Assembly (NCBI GenBank): GCA_950295325.1
Contig: OX485809.1
Coordinates: forward strand, 14,756,001-14,820,000
Source: Polytrichum commune
Lineage: Eukaryota; Streptophyta; Polytrichopsida; Polytrichales; Polytrichaceae
DNA length: 64,000 nucleotides
Direction of reading: 5' to 3'
A model generated the notes under the pieces. The model worked only from the letters and a program-made list of their open reading frames with translations. It was not told the origin of the DNA and ran no database searches. Below are positions 34,053-46,752 of the stretch, piece after piece (the stretch's first letter is position 1; every line of letters starts with the position of its first letter). The position numbers were made by a program, and so were the translations under genes.

Positions 34053-35270
34053 TGCCAGCTCCAATCACCTTCACAAATACCAGTATCCCGCAGACAACCC
34101 GTGCGGGCCACAATGTTGCACTTTTTTACGTCAGTACCAGCGATCAATCTGTTGACATCAATACCCCCACACAAACCCGCAAGGACACATCAGATAAACC
34201 CTGCGCGTATATCCTCAGAAATAAGAACTTTACACGGACTAAAAAGTCACAAATACAATTTCGCAACGAAAACAATTGCTCATGGGTATAATTCAATCTT
34301 TAATCCAGCGGCTCTCGTCTGGCTAGAAATAAATTCTTTCTAGAGTAAACTCGCAGCTCTTGCTTGCAATCACGGCGAGGAAAGACTTCAAACCACAAAA
34401 ATTAAAAAGAGAATGCAACTCTTGAATTTTCACCGTATACAGTCCGCATTATTTCAAAACAAACAGACAAGAAAGAGAGAAATCACAATGTGAAGACTTG
34501 ACAGCCTCGAAGGAAACAAGCTAAGAAACTCGTTCATTTTTGCGGTGGAACAATATTTTCAAACAAAACTTTCAACCCTACTCCTTGTCACCTTCAAAAC
34601 AGATCGTGAAGGTGAAACCTCGACAATCTAAGAGACTCTGCACATCGTTAGCAGATCTGTTGCAAATTGCAACCACGCACTCCATATTCAAAAAACGGAC
34701 TACCTTACACAGGACAAGCTGCGTCCCCAAACACAATTCGCCAATGAAATTGGCAAATTGAATAGAGCCTCTTCTTTTCTTCCACAAATTACAGAATTGA
34801 AAGGCCCAGTGAAAAACAGAAACTACGCAAAAGACAGCAATTCAGCTCCGGGAGGTCACACCAATTTCGCCTTCTCCTCCACAAACCGACAACAACCAAA
34901 ATCACCGTCAATTCTTACATAACTGTTGGTAAATCCAATCAAAGGGAGGTCCCTCCAACCTTTACGTTGCAGACACTGCCCGATCCAGGAACGCAACAGG
35001 CTCGGACCGCTACCGAACTCAAATCTAAACCTACACAACGAACGAGCATGAGGTTGATGATGCAGCCTAGTATCGTTTGGGAGCCATAGTTCTTCTTCTC
35101 TTTTGTTGTTTCGAATGATGATGATGAAGAAGGAATGTCTGCGGAGTAAGCAAGTTCCGGAGACAGAAGGAGGAGAGTGCCGAAATGCGGAATGGAATCT
35201 GCTTGCAGTGTTGATGGCGATGGCGGCGTCGGAAGTGACGAAGCACAAACGATGCGAAGGAAAAGAAACG
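34053..35270. other. Upstream region of the dioxygenase gene
   Basis: Probably holds its promoter and leader. The part near 34900-35270 is less AT-rich than the surroundings and has open minus-strand frames, but they lack recognisable protein features. No clear TATA box was found at a suitable distance. Confidence 0.4.
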
Positions 35271-35279
35271 AACCCCGTT

Positions 35280-35510
35280 TCCGACACAGTGATACCCTCC
35301 AATACCCCGTTGATACCCGCTTCAGCAGGGCCCATCCACCGGCTGACATAACCGTCGCCACCCGTTTATACCCGCATTGGGAGGGCCGAATAACACTAAC
35401 ATAACCGTAGATACCCGTCAATACCCGCGTCGACAGGGCCATCCACAGGGTTTACTGAATAACACAACATAACCGCCGATACCCCGTCAAGCCAAGTCGC
35501 ATTCACACTG
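35280..35510. repeat. Diverged GATACCC-rich tandem repeats
   Basis: Three imperfect units of about 60-65 bp combine GATACCC(C/G)GT, AATACCCGC, AGGGCC(C)ATCCAC and ACATAACCGTCG. They lie just upstream of the dioxygenase promoter region. Confidence 0.7.
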
Positions 35511-38500
35511 ATACACCGATCCACTAAACCTCCCTAATATCACGCCTGTGGCAACCAAAGTGCACTTGATATGAATGAGGTTTGCAGTGTTAACATGAGT
35601 GCGTGATAATAGAGAGTTAGTGCAGCATGTGACATTATCGAATGATGCAAAGTCAAGCATTGCAATAATGACAATGATGGCAATGTGATGCGTGCAAGCA
35701 TGTGGTTTGAATTCTTTTGGTGGAATATTTTAATGTCAAAACCCATGATGTATGAGAGAGAAATGTGAAAACAAGGAGGCAATTTTAAACTCAGTGCACC
35801 CATTCCCTAGGGTTTTAGGATATAAGAGCAGGAGTGACATGACAGAGGGTGACATTACGGAGGTCATGAGTGTATACCCTAACTATTCACATGGGAAATA
35901 GACACGTGCATTACAAAGTTCCCAAGACACCAAACTCTACCTACCTATTGATACCCTTCATCTCACACAAGGATGTTGAGGGGGCGTCAAGGGTACCTTG
36001 CACCACACATGATGTTACATCAATTTAAAGACACGTACCCGCCTAAGCAAGTACCGGAGGGATATTCCCAAGAAGTTTTCTAAAAGAAGATATGCACTAG
36101 ATATTGTATGTGAGAAGCCCTATTACAAGTTGCAGCAAGGCGACACATGTACAATGTTGAGCGTAGCGATCACCGTGTCATGAGGGAAGTTTGCTCTGGT
36201 CTATATTCATCGTGCTCATGTCCAATAAGGACATGACACGTCAACGAGGTTTGAGATGGTGAACGATGCAAACCGAGGACTTCAAAGGAGTACCTTATGT
36301 TGCAAGGAATCTCCTCAACCAAAGCTTACTTGCATGGTGGTATTTTGGGAAGAAGTGCCCGAGGCCCAAAAGACGGCGAGAAAGGTTGCTTGGCACACCA
36401 AATCTTCACAAACTCTAGCTCTACTTGTAGAGCGTCGTTGTTTGCCAAGTATCCGAATTGTAGCATCTCGAGTCAAGATTCGCTCAGCCGAAATTTTGAA
36501 AGCACGCGCCCATTGAAGAAAGGGTTTTAAAAAAAATTGCGATATCTAAAAATGTGTAAAATATTATTGCTAGATAATTGATCATGTCTATGGAAAACTC
36601 TCACTCGTGATATAAAACAATGGATCGATTACATTGAGCGTTTTTATCACATTTGGAACATTCATATGGCTATGTTTGGATCAATGGTATTTGTAGCTTG
36701 TTGTAAGTGCCACGTGTCATCGTTTGGTTGGTTGGACGTCTCAGAAGAAGATGTGGAATTTCAGTTTAAATGGAGAACTGCCCAATCACACATGAATGTA
36801 GAATCAACTACAACCACAAAGTATCTATGGGGATTTTAACGTGTGGTGTAGGGCGTGCTAAACACTTTCCGGACCCCCACCCGTGCACTTTATTATTGTT
36901 GAACATTCAAACTAGGTCCCCACTCAACTAAAGTGTGACCTCTTTTTCCTTCTTTGATTTTCATGTCAAAATGAACCGTCTTGAAAGAAAATGAATGATT
37001 ATATACACCATTCACAAACTTCTCACATGTTTGTTTTTCACCTATTTAATGGTTGAATGACATATTTCAGTAAATCTAGATATATTTTTGGTTGCTTCGA
37101 TTCTATTGGCGGATCCGTCGGTTGAATTTTGATGTTTCAAAATTCCATGGGAGATATGTGAATACTTGAATATTATTGTTAAATAATGTTTTATCCTACC
37201 CCTGATAGAAACGGACATTTTTACATGACCCTATACCCTCCTTCATTCCTATTACGCTATTGTATTGACATTACTCAATACTGGGGAATGTTATCTCTAT
37301 CGCGTCAGCTACTATATGACTCTACCACTACTACAAGAACTACCAAGCCAGTCTCCCTACCAAGTCGTCTCTATACCTATAGGTGTTGCCATTCTCATAC
37401 CCATGAAATACTCTATAATTCAAAGCAACTTGCCAAGTGCATCAACCAAGCTCCCCAAGTTAGCATTGAGCGAAATTTCAATTGCTTAGGGAACAATTCA
37501 TGATAATTACTGTCCATGATGGCCACACCTTCCTAGTTTCATGTGCTACACAAGTTTGATCGTTTACCGTCAACCAGTTTAGGTTAGGCTCTAAGACATA
37601 CGGATTTTCCTTATTGGTCCACTTCTTCAAGGATATTAAACACATGATTAATATGAAACGATTAGCAGATCCTAATCCACGAAATGTTTTAGCCAATGTT
37701 CATGTAGGTTTTAATCTACAAATTGAATGCAAATTATGTTCATCAATAATCTCGCATCATCAACATGAATATTATATATTGGGGAGCTTAGTGTCCTCCA
37801 AGTGCATAAATCTTCTTAAAGGGTTGGGGACCGCATAGTCAACATGTGGTGTTTTACTATAGCACTACAATAACTATACAAGATGTATTTTGAAAAACTA
37901 AATATGTGATAGGATGACCCTCGTAAAGGTATCATGATGTCACATAAGATAATGTTATCTGAAGACCAAGATTATTTTCGCCATTAAATTGGGAGCTCGA
38001 ATGAACATCTGAATCATCGTCAAAGTGAAGCATCATTCTCTTTCTTCTTAGCATCAAAAGGTTTTCAAGTCATGTCTTTTTTCACATAGTAGCATTCAAT
38101 GTTCATCGTTGCACTAAGGGTGAGTTTTCATGCAGGTTGCTTGCCCACTAGATTCTAGATAATAGTGGGTTGGAGATGTTCTCATGTATCATAAACACGT
38201 CACCAACCAACCACAATATGGTGGCCTATTAGGATGTGGAGGACCATGGACATGAGCCACTAGACTTCTATGCGCCCACTAAAGTATTTTTTAACCTACA
38301 ACTGCCGATCACCGAAGGATTGAAGGAGGAGGTCCATCCTTGGTAACCTATAGGAGGAGGTTAGTAGGTGGGCCTGGATTTGAGAAGATGAGAGCAACTA
38401 GTTGGCAAGTACTAACCCTACCCCTGCCAGATTCCATCTACATTTGGGCGAGTTTGCCATTATTCCCACTAGAATTTAGTGAGCAAGTGGCCTACATGGA

Positions 38501-38590
38501 AAGCTACCATACATATCCAATTTAGTGTGTGTGGTTCCAATTCTTGCAACACACACAATTTTGTCACGTCTCAAAATTAGTGAGGGCTAG
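35510..38590. other. Intergenic, no gene seen
   Basis: AT-rich DNA with only short frames, none with a recognisable domain. No transposon terminus or RNA gene was identified. Confidence 0.55.
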
Positions 38591-38608
38591 AATTTTTGCT
38601 AAGTGATA

Positions 38609-38635
38609 CTCCCTCTGTCCCAAAATTATTGTCCT
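38609..38635 (+). mobile_element. Stowaway-like MITE terminus
   Basis: TA followed by CTCCCTCTGTCCCAAAATTA closely matches the terminal sequence of plant Stowaway (Tc1/mariner) MITEs, including the TA target. No matching opposite end was found nearby, so it is a solo or truncated end. Confidence 0.6.
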
Positions 38636-38699
38636 ACTCCCGGAGTTTAATATCCCAAAATGTAGCATTCATGACATGGAGATAGCTCAATGTGGGTAA

Positions 38700-38932
38700 G
38701 GCACACTAAATATTGTGTTTAGTGTCACTTACTATTTGGAGTTACACAATACTATATCTTTTTAATAATAATGTATATTTTTCCCAAGTAAAGATGTTAA
38801 TGTTCTTTAATGTCCAAACAACCAGTTTGACCTTTGTTGACAAAACATAAGATATACAACAAATAGTTATAGCATTGCATAATTCCAAATAGTAAGTTAC
38901 ACTAAATACAATATTTATTCTAGTGTCTCATA
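38700..38932. mobile_element. ACACTAAATA-type MITE, copy 1
   Basis: Palindrome-like element of about 230 bp. The left end holds CACTAAATATTGTGTTTAGTG and TCACTTACTATTTGGAGTTAC; the right end holds the inverse, GTAAGTTACACTAAATACAAT. The centre contains GTCCAAACAACC, shared with copies 3 and 4. Confidence 0.75.
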
Positions 38933-40736
38933 TGGAGACACGTGTGTGTGCGCCTTAATAACCTACCACCAAACTAACCCACTAATTAGAGTCACTTAGC
39001 ATGAGCTTCATTCCTCAACTTCTCACTTTTTGGTATTGAAAACAATAATCAAGTGGAGCCACAAAGTTTTACATGCACATTAACAAGGTCGAGTGGGCCA
39101 AACTAATTTGTTAAGCATAATATGAGCTCATTATTTAAGTAATGTAGCTATTCAATACTAAAATATACTATACTATTCATTCCACTAGAAGCATAATATT
39201 GATTATATACAAATACATATTGTCAATGACATTATTTTGTTAGATATATAACATATATATACATCTATAATGTACTATAGCACTATATTATAATAATACT
39301 TTTGGAGCATGTTTTTAATTATTCTTATTTTGGCACAGGGTTAAAAATCAATTGCAAGAAAATGAACCAAAATATAATCAACCCCATGAGGACCAGTGCA
39401 ACCCGAGGGGAAATCAAGAAATAATGGCCATGTGGGGTCTAATCTTCCAAGTGACCGTTAAATTGATAAGGGTCATAATAAGACCTTTGACACCCCAAAT
39501 CGAGTCAGATTCTTTAAGGACATCTTGATAGGTGACTTTTGGGACCTTTTCCAAGTCTGAGAGAGTACGTTTCCACTTGATCCTACCATAATCCTGCAAG
39601 GATTTTTAATTTTCAAATCTAATATGTTACTATGATTGACATTACATTATCAACCATATTAAACACGCCTATAAACCTGGGCCACAACACTCAATACATT
39701 AGTGGTTGGTGTGGTTTGTATATAACTAGTATAATTGTTGTGTTTAAGTATTGTGTGTTAGGAGTGTTGTGACCCACACTAATGGCAACATTCAAGATGA
39801 TAACTTTCACTATCTCCGATGACATCCAATGTGACCAATGGCAAACTTTCATTTGTCGGCATTCTAGTAGAAAAATATTAGACTTCGTCAATGTTGGGCG
39901 ACATTTGTGGGCAAGATCACCCTCTTGACATGATTTCTCGATGGGCAGGTGTTTCCCCAACATATGAGAATTTGGATATGCTTCATTGTCAAACATTCAT
40001 ATCATGATGTGATCATCATCCCCATTACCCAATTACAAATGTCGCACAAGTGGAAATTTATTGGAACTCATAACTTTTAATTTAGAAGAAATTAAATCCA
40101 GAGGCAATAAACTTAAAGTAGGGTGTAAATGATGGAAACATGTTGGCTTGAAGAGAACAAGGGAACAAATTTATGACAACTTCATATTCACCTTAACAAA
40201 GTTGTGCAAATCCATTGAATTCCCACTAAAATGAGAAGTGAATCTCATGTTCCAAAATAGAGAAGGCGGTCAACTCCCTATCCTCAAACTTCACTTTCTC
40301 CCAATAATTGTGTTGGCCACCAATTTTGGTTCTATGTGTAAAATCCAAGGTATGTCCATGTGGATGGGGCTTCACAGTTTGTCATTGAGAGTAGTTTTTG
40401 CTTACTTGGCTGGCAAATCGAAGTTGTGCCAACTAAATCGTGTGGCGGGACCTAGGTGACCCATACAAACTCCATCTCGAAATGTAAAAAACTATTTTTG
40501 GGTTGGCTTAATTCGTGCCTGCAGAATTTGGTTGGATATCATGCGTTTAAGGATTGGAAGAGCAAGTCCATCGGCAGTCTCACGTTGCCCATTCAAATTA
40601 CCAATCCTTGATTCAAATATAGCCCCTGTAACTCTCGGCAAAAGCAGTTGTTTGCTGCCTTCCTCAACTGAATCGGACTTATATTGACATTGCTACAGCC
40701 TTTGTGCGAGAGACGGGGTCCTGCCACTCAATTCAA

Positions 40737-40958
40737 CTACACTAAATAGTGTATTTAGTGCCACTTATTATTTGGAGTTACCCAATGCTATAAATATTTA
40801 TTGTATATCACATTTTTTGCCAAAAAATGTCAAACTGGTTGTTTGCACACTATAGAACACTGCCATTTTTACTTGGTAAAATTTACATTTATAGTAAAAA
40901 TGTATAGCATTGGGTAACTCCAAATAATAAGTGACACTAAATACAATAGATAGTGTAA
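40737..40958. mobile_element. ACACTAAATA-type MITE, copy 2
   Basis: About 222 bp. Its arms are long and well paired: TTATTTGGAGTTACCCAATG near the left end and CATTGGGTAACTCCAAATAA near the right end. The best-preserved foldback of the family. Confidence 0.85.
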
Positions 40959-41189
40959 CACGCCATGCTTGATTTTTTCTATAAGTTAAACTAATCATGG
41001 ATTACAATGTGTATGAAAATAGTTGAAGTCCAAATACAATGCGAATTCTATTTAACTTTCTTCACTAACCCTCAAAATTGATAGACTTGAAGAAAAGTAC
41101 ATGCTCATAGGCCATGAACAACATCTCTTGAGCACAAATTTGCAAAGCAAACTTGGTGCTAAATCCTAGCAATCGATGTGTGTGTGTGT

Positions 41190-42800
41190 TTCTTGGCTCT
41201 GTCTACATGGTAGAGACTATGCATCAACTTCGTTGTTTTTAGAGCAAATTTCCTAACCACTTTGCGTTCACACTTGAACGTTATTTGTTCTTGTTCTATC
41301 TGGTCCATTCTATTTTTATGTGGATGTTAACTATAGTTATACATATATAGTTAATTATATTATATGTATCTAGTAAAATATATTTGTTTCTTAAAATATA
41401 CAACCATCCATAAATCAAAAAATGAATTGGATGAATGTCTATCTTATATTTTAAGTGACTTTTTTAATCTAGCCAATTTTAAAATTATTATTTTGTGGGT
41501 TACCTAACTTCCTTTTATACTTTAATTATTAATTATTAGGTAGAAAAGTGCCCAAGTTGCTTGAGAGCTACATTATTGAAAAATCTAATTATATATAGTT
41601 ATGAATATGTTGCGTTCAACTTTTAGTTAATTATAGTTAATTGGATTTTTTAACAAACCAAATTTAAAATCATTATAATTAAGATATTTGAACTACTAGT
41701 TGAAGGAAGCCTCAACTCATAGTAGTATCTAGTATATAAGCTATAAGGTTGGGTGGAACATGCCTCTTGAATCTCATTATTGTGAGAACCACCTGCACAT
41801 CTGCATAGTTGTAGAACCACCTTCACATCTTCTGCTATTATGTCTATTGCATTCATGTCTCTTGCTTTTGTTTTTTCTATTGTAAGTGTCTATCTCATGT
41901 CCATAGTTCTAGTACTGTCAAGCAACTTGGGCACTTTTCTACCTAATAATTAATAATTAAAGTATAAAAGGAAGTTAGGTAACCCACAAAATAATAATTT
42001 TAAAAATTGGCTAGATTAAAGAAGTCACTTAAAATAAGATAGACATTCATCCAATTCATTTTTATGATTTATGAATGGTTTTCCTAATTTCATCTCTGGC
42101 GGCTTTTATTAACCTAAATACTTTTTTTAACTAACATTCTTTACCCTAATTTTTTTTCTTTTACTTGTATGTTAAGGTTTTGTTTGACAAATCTACTTTG
42201 TTGGATTCTAGTGAATGTCATTTGCATTATTATAATTTTCGGCATCATTTGAATGTTATTGTTTTTGGACAGCCAACAAAATTATTTTTCCATGAATTTA
42301 GGTACTTTTAAAATTAGTTAATTTATGTCCAAGCTAGTAGAGAGCTACTGTATGATATATTTAACTAGATACATATAATATAATTAACTATATATGTATA
42401 ACTATAGTTAATATCCACATCAAAATAGAATGGACCAGATAGAGCAAGAACAAGTAACGTTCAAGTGTGAACGCAAAGTGGTTAGGAAATTTGCTCTTGA
42501 AACAACGAAGTTGATGCATAGTCTCTACCATGTAGACAGAGCCAATAAATATATTCAAATATATTTTAACATTATGTTGAAGTTAGATTATGTACTAAAA
42601 CATTATAATCTTCAACGAAATACAACATTCTTCTATAACGTGGGCGATTGTTTATTGGCTATGTCTGTAGGACAAAGACTATGCATCAACTTCTTTGTTT
42701 CAAAAGCAAATTTCCTACCCACTTTGTGTTCACACTTGGACGTTACTTGTTCTTGTTATTTTTGGTCCACTTTATTTAATGTGGATGTTAATTTTATATA
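41190..42800. repeat. Complex nested inverted repeat
   Basis: 41193-41400 is repeated inverted at about 42350-42545 (landmark GGCTCTGTCTACATGGTAGA). Inside it, 41428-41570 is repeated inverted at about 41925-42075 (landmark CTTGGGCACTTTTCTACC). A third, direct copy of the outer arm lies at about 42655-42795. About 275 bp in the right half has no partner. No transposase was seen. Confidence 0.85.
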
Positions 42801-42829
42801 TATATATATATAAGTGCTCCCTAAAATGC

Positions 42830-45100
42830 ATTGAAAGAAATCTAGTTAACTATAGTTATTTAGGCAATTCTTGATTATTTATTTTTAAAAATTGGGTGAT
42901 AAATGAGTAGCTTCAATCCTTGACATGTATTTGAGAAGAAGGTGCACAAAATCCAAGAAAGGTTTGGTATAGTGAATAGCCATGGATTGGCATGAGCAAA
43001 GAAATCAACTACAATTGTAGTCTTTCATAGCAAAGGACAGAGCCTCACGGTAATACTGTTTTCTTGTTTCGTTTTTGGTTTTTAATCTTTTTAAACTTGG
43101 ATGTTAGTGGTCAAGATATGGATGTGATGGGTTGTAATTTGTGTCAAGAGGATGGAAAAAATTGTGCATTCCACAAGTTCACTTGTTCCCCTAAAAGAAC
43201 ATCATAATAGAAGAGTCGTTCACATTCCACTCCTAAACCTACCAGGTCAACAAATGAAGAGGTCGAATCTCATAGGAAGTTGATGTGACTTGCCCTCATT
43301 GTGGGGCAGGCTCAACGGAATTGATAGAGCATAGGTTCTTATGCTGGCCCCTCTCGTTCAATTGTCACAATATGGTGGTAATATCATTTGCGATGTTTTT
43401 TTAAAACCCTATAACCAAAATCCTTGAGAGTCCTTTAGTCTTATGCAATCTCTTTTTAAATAAAACATCAGTAAGACAACTGAGAAGATTTAGCATTGCT
43501 CATGATGAGATCTTTGTTAGATTTGATTGGTTATGGTGTGTTAGAAATACAATTGTTTAAAAGGAGTAATTTGGTTGTGAATTGGCGAGCTACTGCTCCA
43601 CCTATGGTTTGATTGACTTAAACCGATTAGACATCTCCAGTTTATATACTTTGTCCCTCTTGCTTAACCCTTAAAAAGTCACCAAGGACCCCACTGGGCT
43701 TTTGAGACTAAAAAACAAGATTCCTTTGTTAGTAACTTCATTTTAGTCATTTCTTCGAAATATTTTTTTCTTAAAATAGTTTAGTCCTTCTAGTGATATT
43801 ACCATATTAAGAAAATATAAGGAAAAAAAAACATGTAGTTACGTGTAATATCTAGTATATCTAACCACCATTTCTACATACAATTGTAATTTGTTTCAAT
43901 CCTTCAAATTATGTTTTACATAGAGTAGTTTGAACCTTCACCAAATTTCATCTTATAGAACTTTGATGTGAAATTTTAATAGATATTTACAATCAACTCT
44001 TTTGTATAGATATATGCCTTGTCAATACAATAATCTTGGATTCTAATGATGCAAATGTAATATCATGTACCGTGTAACAACTTAGATTTTTGTGTGGATG
44101 ACATTTGAGCATTGAAAGTCGTTCCCCTTAATTTTATCGCACCTTCAAAAAAAAACACCAAGTGACCTTTAAGGGTTAGCTTGTGCCATCATCCTCTCTA
44201 TCCATTATGAGAAACTGCCACAACGTTGCAGTTCCATTCCATGATCGGGAGTCTCAACAACCATGTTAAGCTTATCTACCATAGTGGATGGAGAACACTC
44301 TAATAACTTTGTACATTGAATACAAAGTCTAGAGTCTTTGTGAATACATCTATAACATACAAGCACTTCAATAATTCTTAAGAATTAACTTCGGAATAGC
44401 CTTCACAAGACGACTCGGTGTTTGCTTCATTACTTTTCTTCTTCTTTTTTTGTTCCTTTGGTACACAACATTTTGAAGTCGGTAAGATGACATAATGGCA
44501 TTAACATCAACCTCCCCTAGACAAAGGCTAATCGATATAAAGGGTGCAGCTATCTAATTTCCTTTGCCCGAGGAGCGAGCCTAGTGGCATGAAATTCCAT
44601 GCTCGACAAAACAAGAAGCTGATGGGATTCTTCAAATCGGGGCATTAAAAGCGAAGAAAAACGGAAAATCTCTTATTGGTCGTCGGTTCATCGGTTCAAT
44701 GAAACATGTGAACCACATGAAGAAAGCGTCAGTTGTACGTGAACTTGAACTGAAATGTGCATAGTTGGTCCATAGCTACCAAGAAACAAACATGACTCCG
44801 AAGCAGGTTAGGCACTGCAACAATTTAGGTGCTTGAGAATCAAAGGCGGACGTCAAGTAGGATAGTCACCGCAACACTTTGATGCATGAGAAACTGAGAG
44901 ATGGAAGGTGCTTCGTGTGTGCACACAGATGAGATAGCGTTTGTGCAAATCTTCTCCCAGAGATGGAACCTGAAGGGATCTTCTTAGCAACCTTCTTCAC
45001 GAGTTTGCAGGCTTCGTCTTTCGCAAGGGTGTGTCCTCCGCAACAAATTTGGGAAGATCGATTCAATCGTTTATGATGAGTTCCGATCTGCGCAAACAGG
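42830..45100. other. Intergenic, apart from a LINE-like scrap
   Basis: AT-rich with no host gene visible. The only protein-like signal is the zinc-finger fragment listed at 43282-43370. Confidence 0.5.
43282..43370 (+). pseudogene. Possible LINE reverse-transcriptase zinc-binding (zf-RVT) remnant
   Basis: The frame from 43282 reads DVTCPHCGAGSTELIEHRFL then CW. This has the C-x2-C...E-x-x-x-H-x-x-x-x-C layout of the zf-RVT domain found after plant LINE reverse transcriptases. No reverse transcriptase domain is left around it. Confidence 0.4.
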
Positions 45101-45107
45101 ATATGAG

Positions 45108-45532
45108 TGCTCCAGTCTGGGGAGATTTTTGGGCATAATCGGTCAGAATCTTGGTGTTTTCAAGTCCGACTGGTTGCATGTTGTGATCTTTCGGTTTTTC
45201 TTGTTTTAATTTGAGGTATATTCTACAGATTCCTCTTAAACGGTGGGTTGTTTTCCTGAAGTCTTGAACTCGTACCGGTGTTTTCTCAAACTCAATCGGT
45301 TCCTCTGTAACTAGCGGTCGGTTCTCCAAGAAACAGGGAGTACCGACTGCTAGTTACAGATGAACCGGTTGAGCTCAAGAAGCATCCGATTGAAGTTCAA
45401 GACTCAAGGAAAATGACCCACCATTATTTTAGAGGAATCTATGGAATATACTTCAAATCAATAAAGAAAAACTGGCTCAACTTGGATTTTGACCGATTAT
45501 GACCAAAAATCTCCCCGGAGACTGGTGATGAA
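45108..45532. mobile_element. TGTCCGGGAAGA-family MITE, inverted dimer
   Basis: Two family units head to head. The outer ends are GGGGAGATTTTTGG...CATAATCGGTCA (45118) and its inverse ending CAAAAATCTCCCCGG (45519). The units meet at about 45330, where CTGTAACTAG and CTAGTTACAG face each other. Single units occur at 47.6, 54.1, 58.1 and 60.95 kb. Confidence 0.8.
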
Positions 45533-46017
45533 CGAGTTGCAAGATTCTGCAATATGGAATTCGAGATTACGTAACATGTGCCATATGCACAAATTCGAAT
45601 CCTCAGTACAGCAAATGAAGGGGGAAATCTGGCGGTGCGCCCCAGTCACAACCTGGCCGGTTTCTCTTGAGTTTAGGTTTCCCAGTGGACACATGGCATA
45701 TATGTGGAGAACAAACACTCTCAGTTCAAGGTCTCATGTTTTCAGAAACCCTACTGGGATTCCTAAGCTCTCCTGAACCCCCTCCCGAATTTGCCAAACT
45801 TTGACACAATTCAAGAGCAAACAGAAAACTGCACCACCTCTCCAAAGTAGGTGAGCGGCGCTGCGAGCGACTTTGTCTCGTGCAGTATGGAATCTGCGAT
45901 TGAGGTAAAAACTATTCTTCTATGCAGCAAGGTTTAAGCATGCCTTCAGCAAGATTATCGAGTTTTTATGAAACCACATCTGCTTCCTCGACCTTCCTTA
46001 TGTGATTCTCATTAATG

Positions 46018-46752
46018 CAGGCCTCCTAAGATATGGCAAACGCCAATTTTATCACTTTTAGCTTAAATTCAGCGTCCAAAAATCTTCAAAATCGGCGATA
46101 TGTAAAAAGTGGCAAATTGCCTCGAATTTAATCAATTTTCGTGACGTAAGTTGTAAAGGTGTCAGTTGCTCGTTCTATTGGGCCCTAGTGCCATCATCAA
46201 ACCTAGTTGGAACAGGAATTCCCATCACAACACCGCGTTGCTTGGCTTGAAAGATGCCCTCCAACGTCAGGTTCATCATTGACTGTCGAAAGTCATCTTT
46301 TTCCCATTTTAGAATGCTAAAATCCGACTCAACGCTTGTTGTGTTGGCGAAAGCATTTGCCAATCCACCGTAGAACATTCGCAAATGCTCAAAGTGTCCC
46401 TTTAGATCATCCCATCCCGTATTGAAGAATGTTGTATGATCCTACTTATCAATGAGGAGCTTGGAGCCAGGTTCCATCTTGTAAGCATTGAAGAGTTCAT
46501 GTTGATGTCGTTCAATGAGATCGATCTTCTCATCACGCCAAAACTTTGCCAATTGACTTCGATATGGATCGAGAACCGAATCAATAAAATCACACAGTGC
46601 CATCTCAACAAGATGGAACAACATCACAGGAGGAGAAACGTTTGCGTAACATTTTCGGACCAAACATTTACTTCTTATTTTCAGCGTCCAGGAAACCTTA
46701 TATTATCTAAATGTGGCGTCTAAAAATAGAATGCCACATTTTAGGAGGCCTG
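46018..46752. mobile_element. hAT element remnant with transposase C-terminus
   Basis: The ends are CAGGCCTCCTAA (46018) and TTAGGAGGCCTG (to 46752), extended by an imperfect match of about 20 bp (GATATGGC against GCCACATT). The flanks CATTAATG and CATTGAAG agree at 6 of 8 positions and may be an aged TSD. Subterminal TTCAGCGTCCA occurs near both ends. The interior encodes the transposase fragment on the minus strand. Confidence 0.75.
46175..46663 (-). pseudogene. hAT-type transposase C-terminal fragment
   Basis: A single frame from 46663 to 46175 broken by one TAG (46442-46444). Upstream of the stop it reads YRSQLAKFWRDEKIDLIERH. Downstream it reads FNTGWDDLKGHF and then TTSVESDFSILKWEKDDFRQ. 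The VESDFS.LKWEK block matches the C-terminal dimerisation region of hAT-like transposases. The catalytic N-terminal part is absent, so it cannot transpose on its own. Confidence 0.65.

Noticed and set aside
34856-35442. Protein-coding frames of about 160 residues on the minus strand
   Set aside because: Two overlapping frames, Arg/Ser-rich, with no domain and no neighbouring exons; more likely leader or promoter DNA.
36256-36530. Two overlapping frames of about 80 residues
   Set aside because: No motif, no splice partners, frames overlap each other.
37186-37840. Several short frames in an open-looking patch
   Set aside because: No recognised domain, and mutually overlapping frames on both strands.
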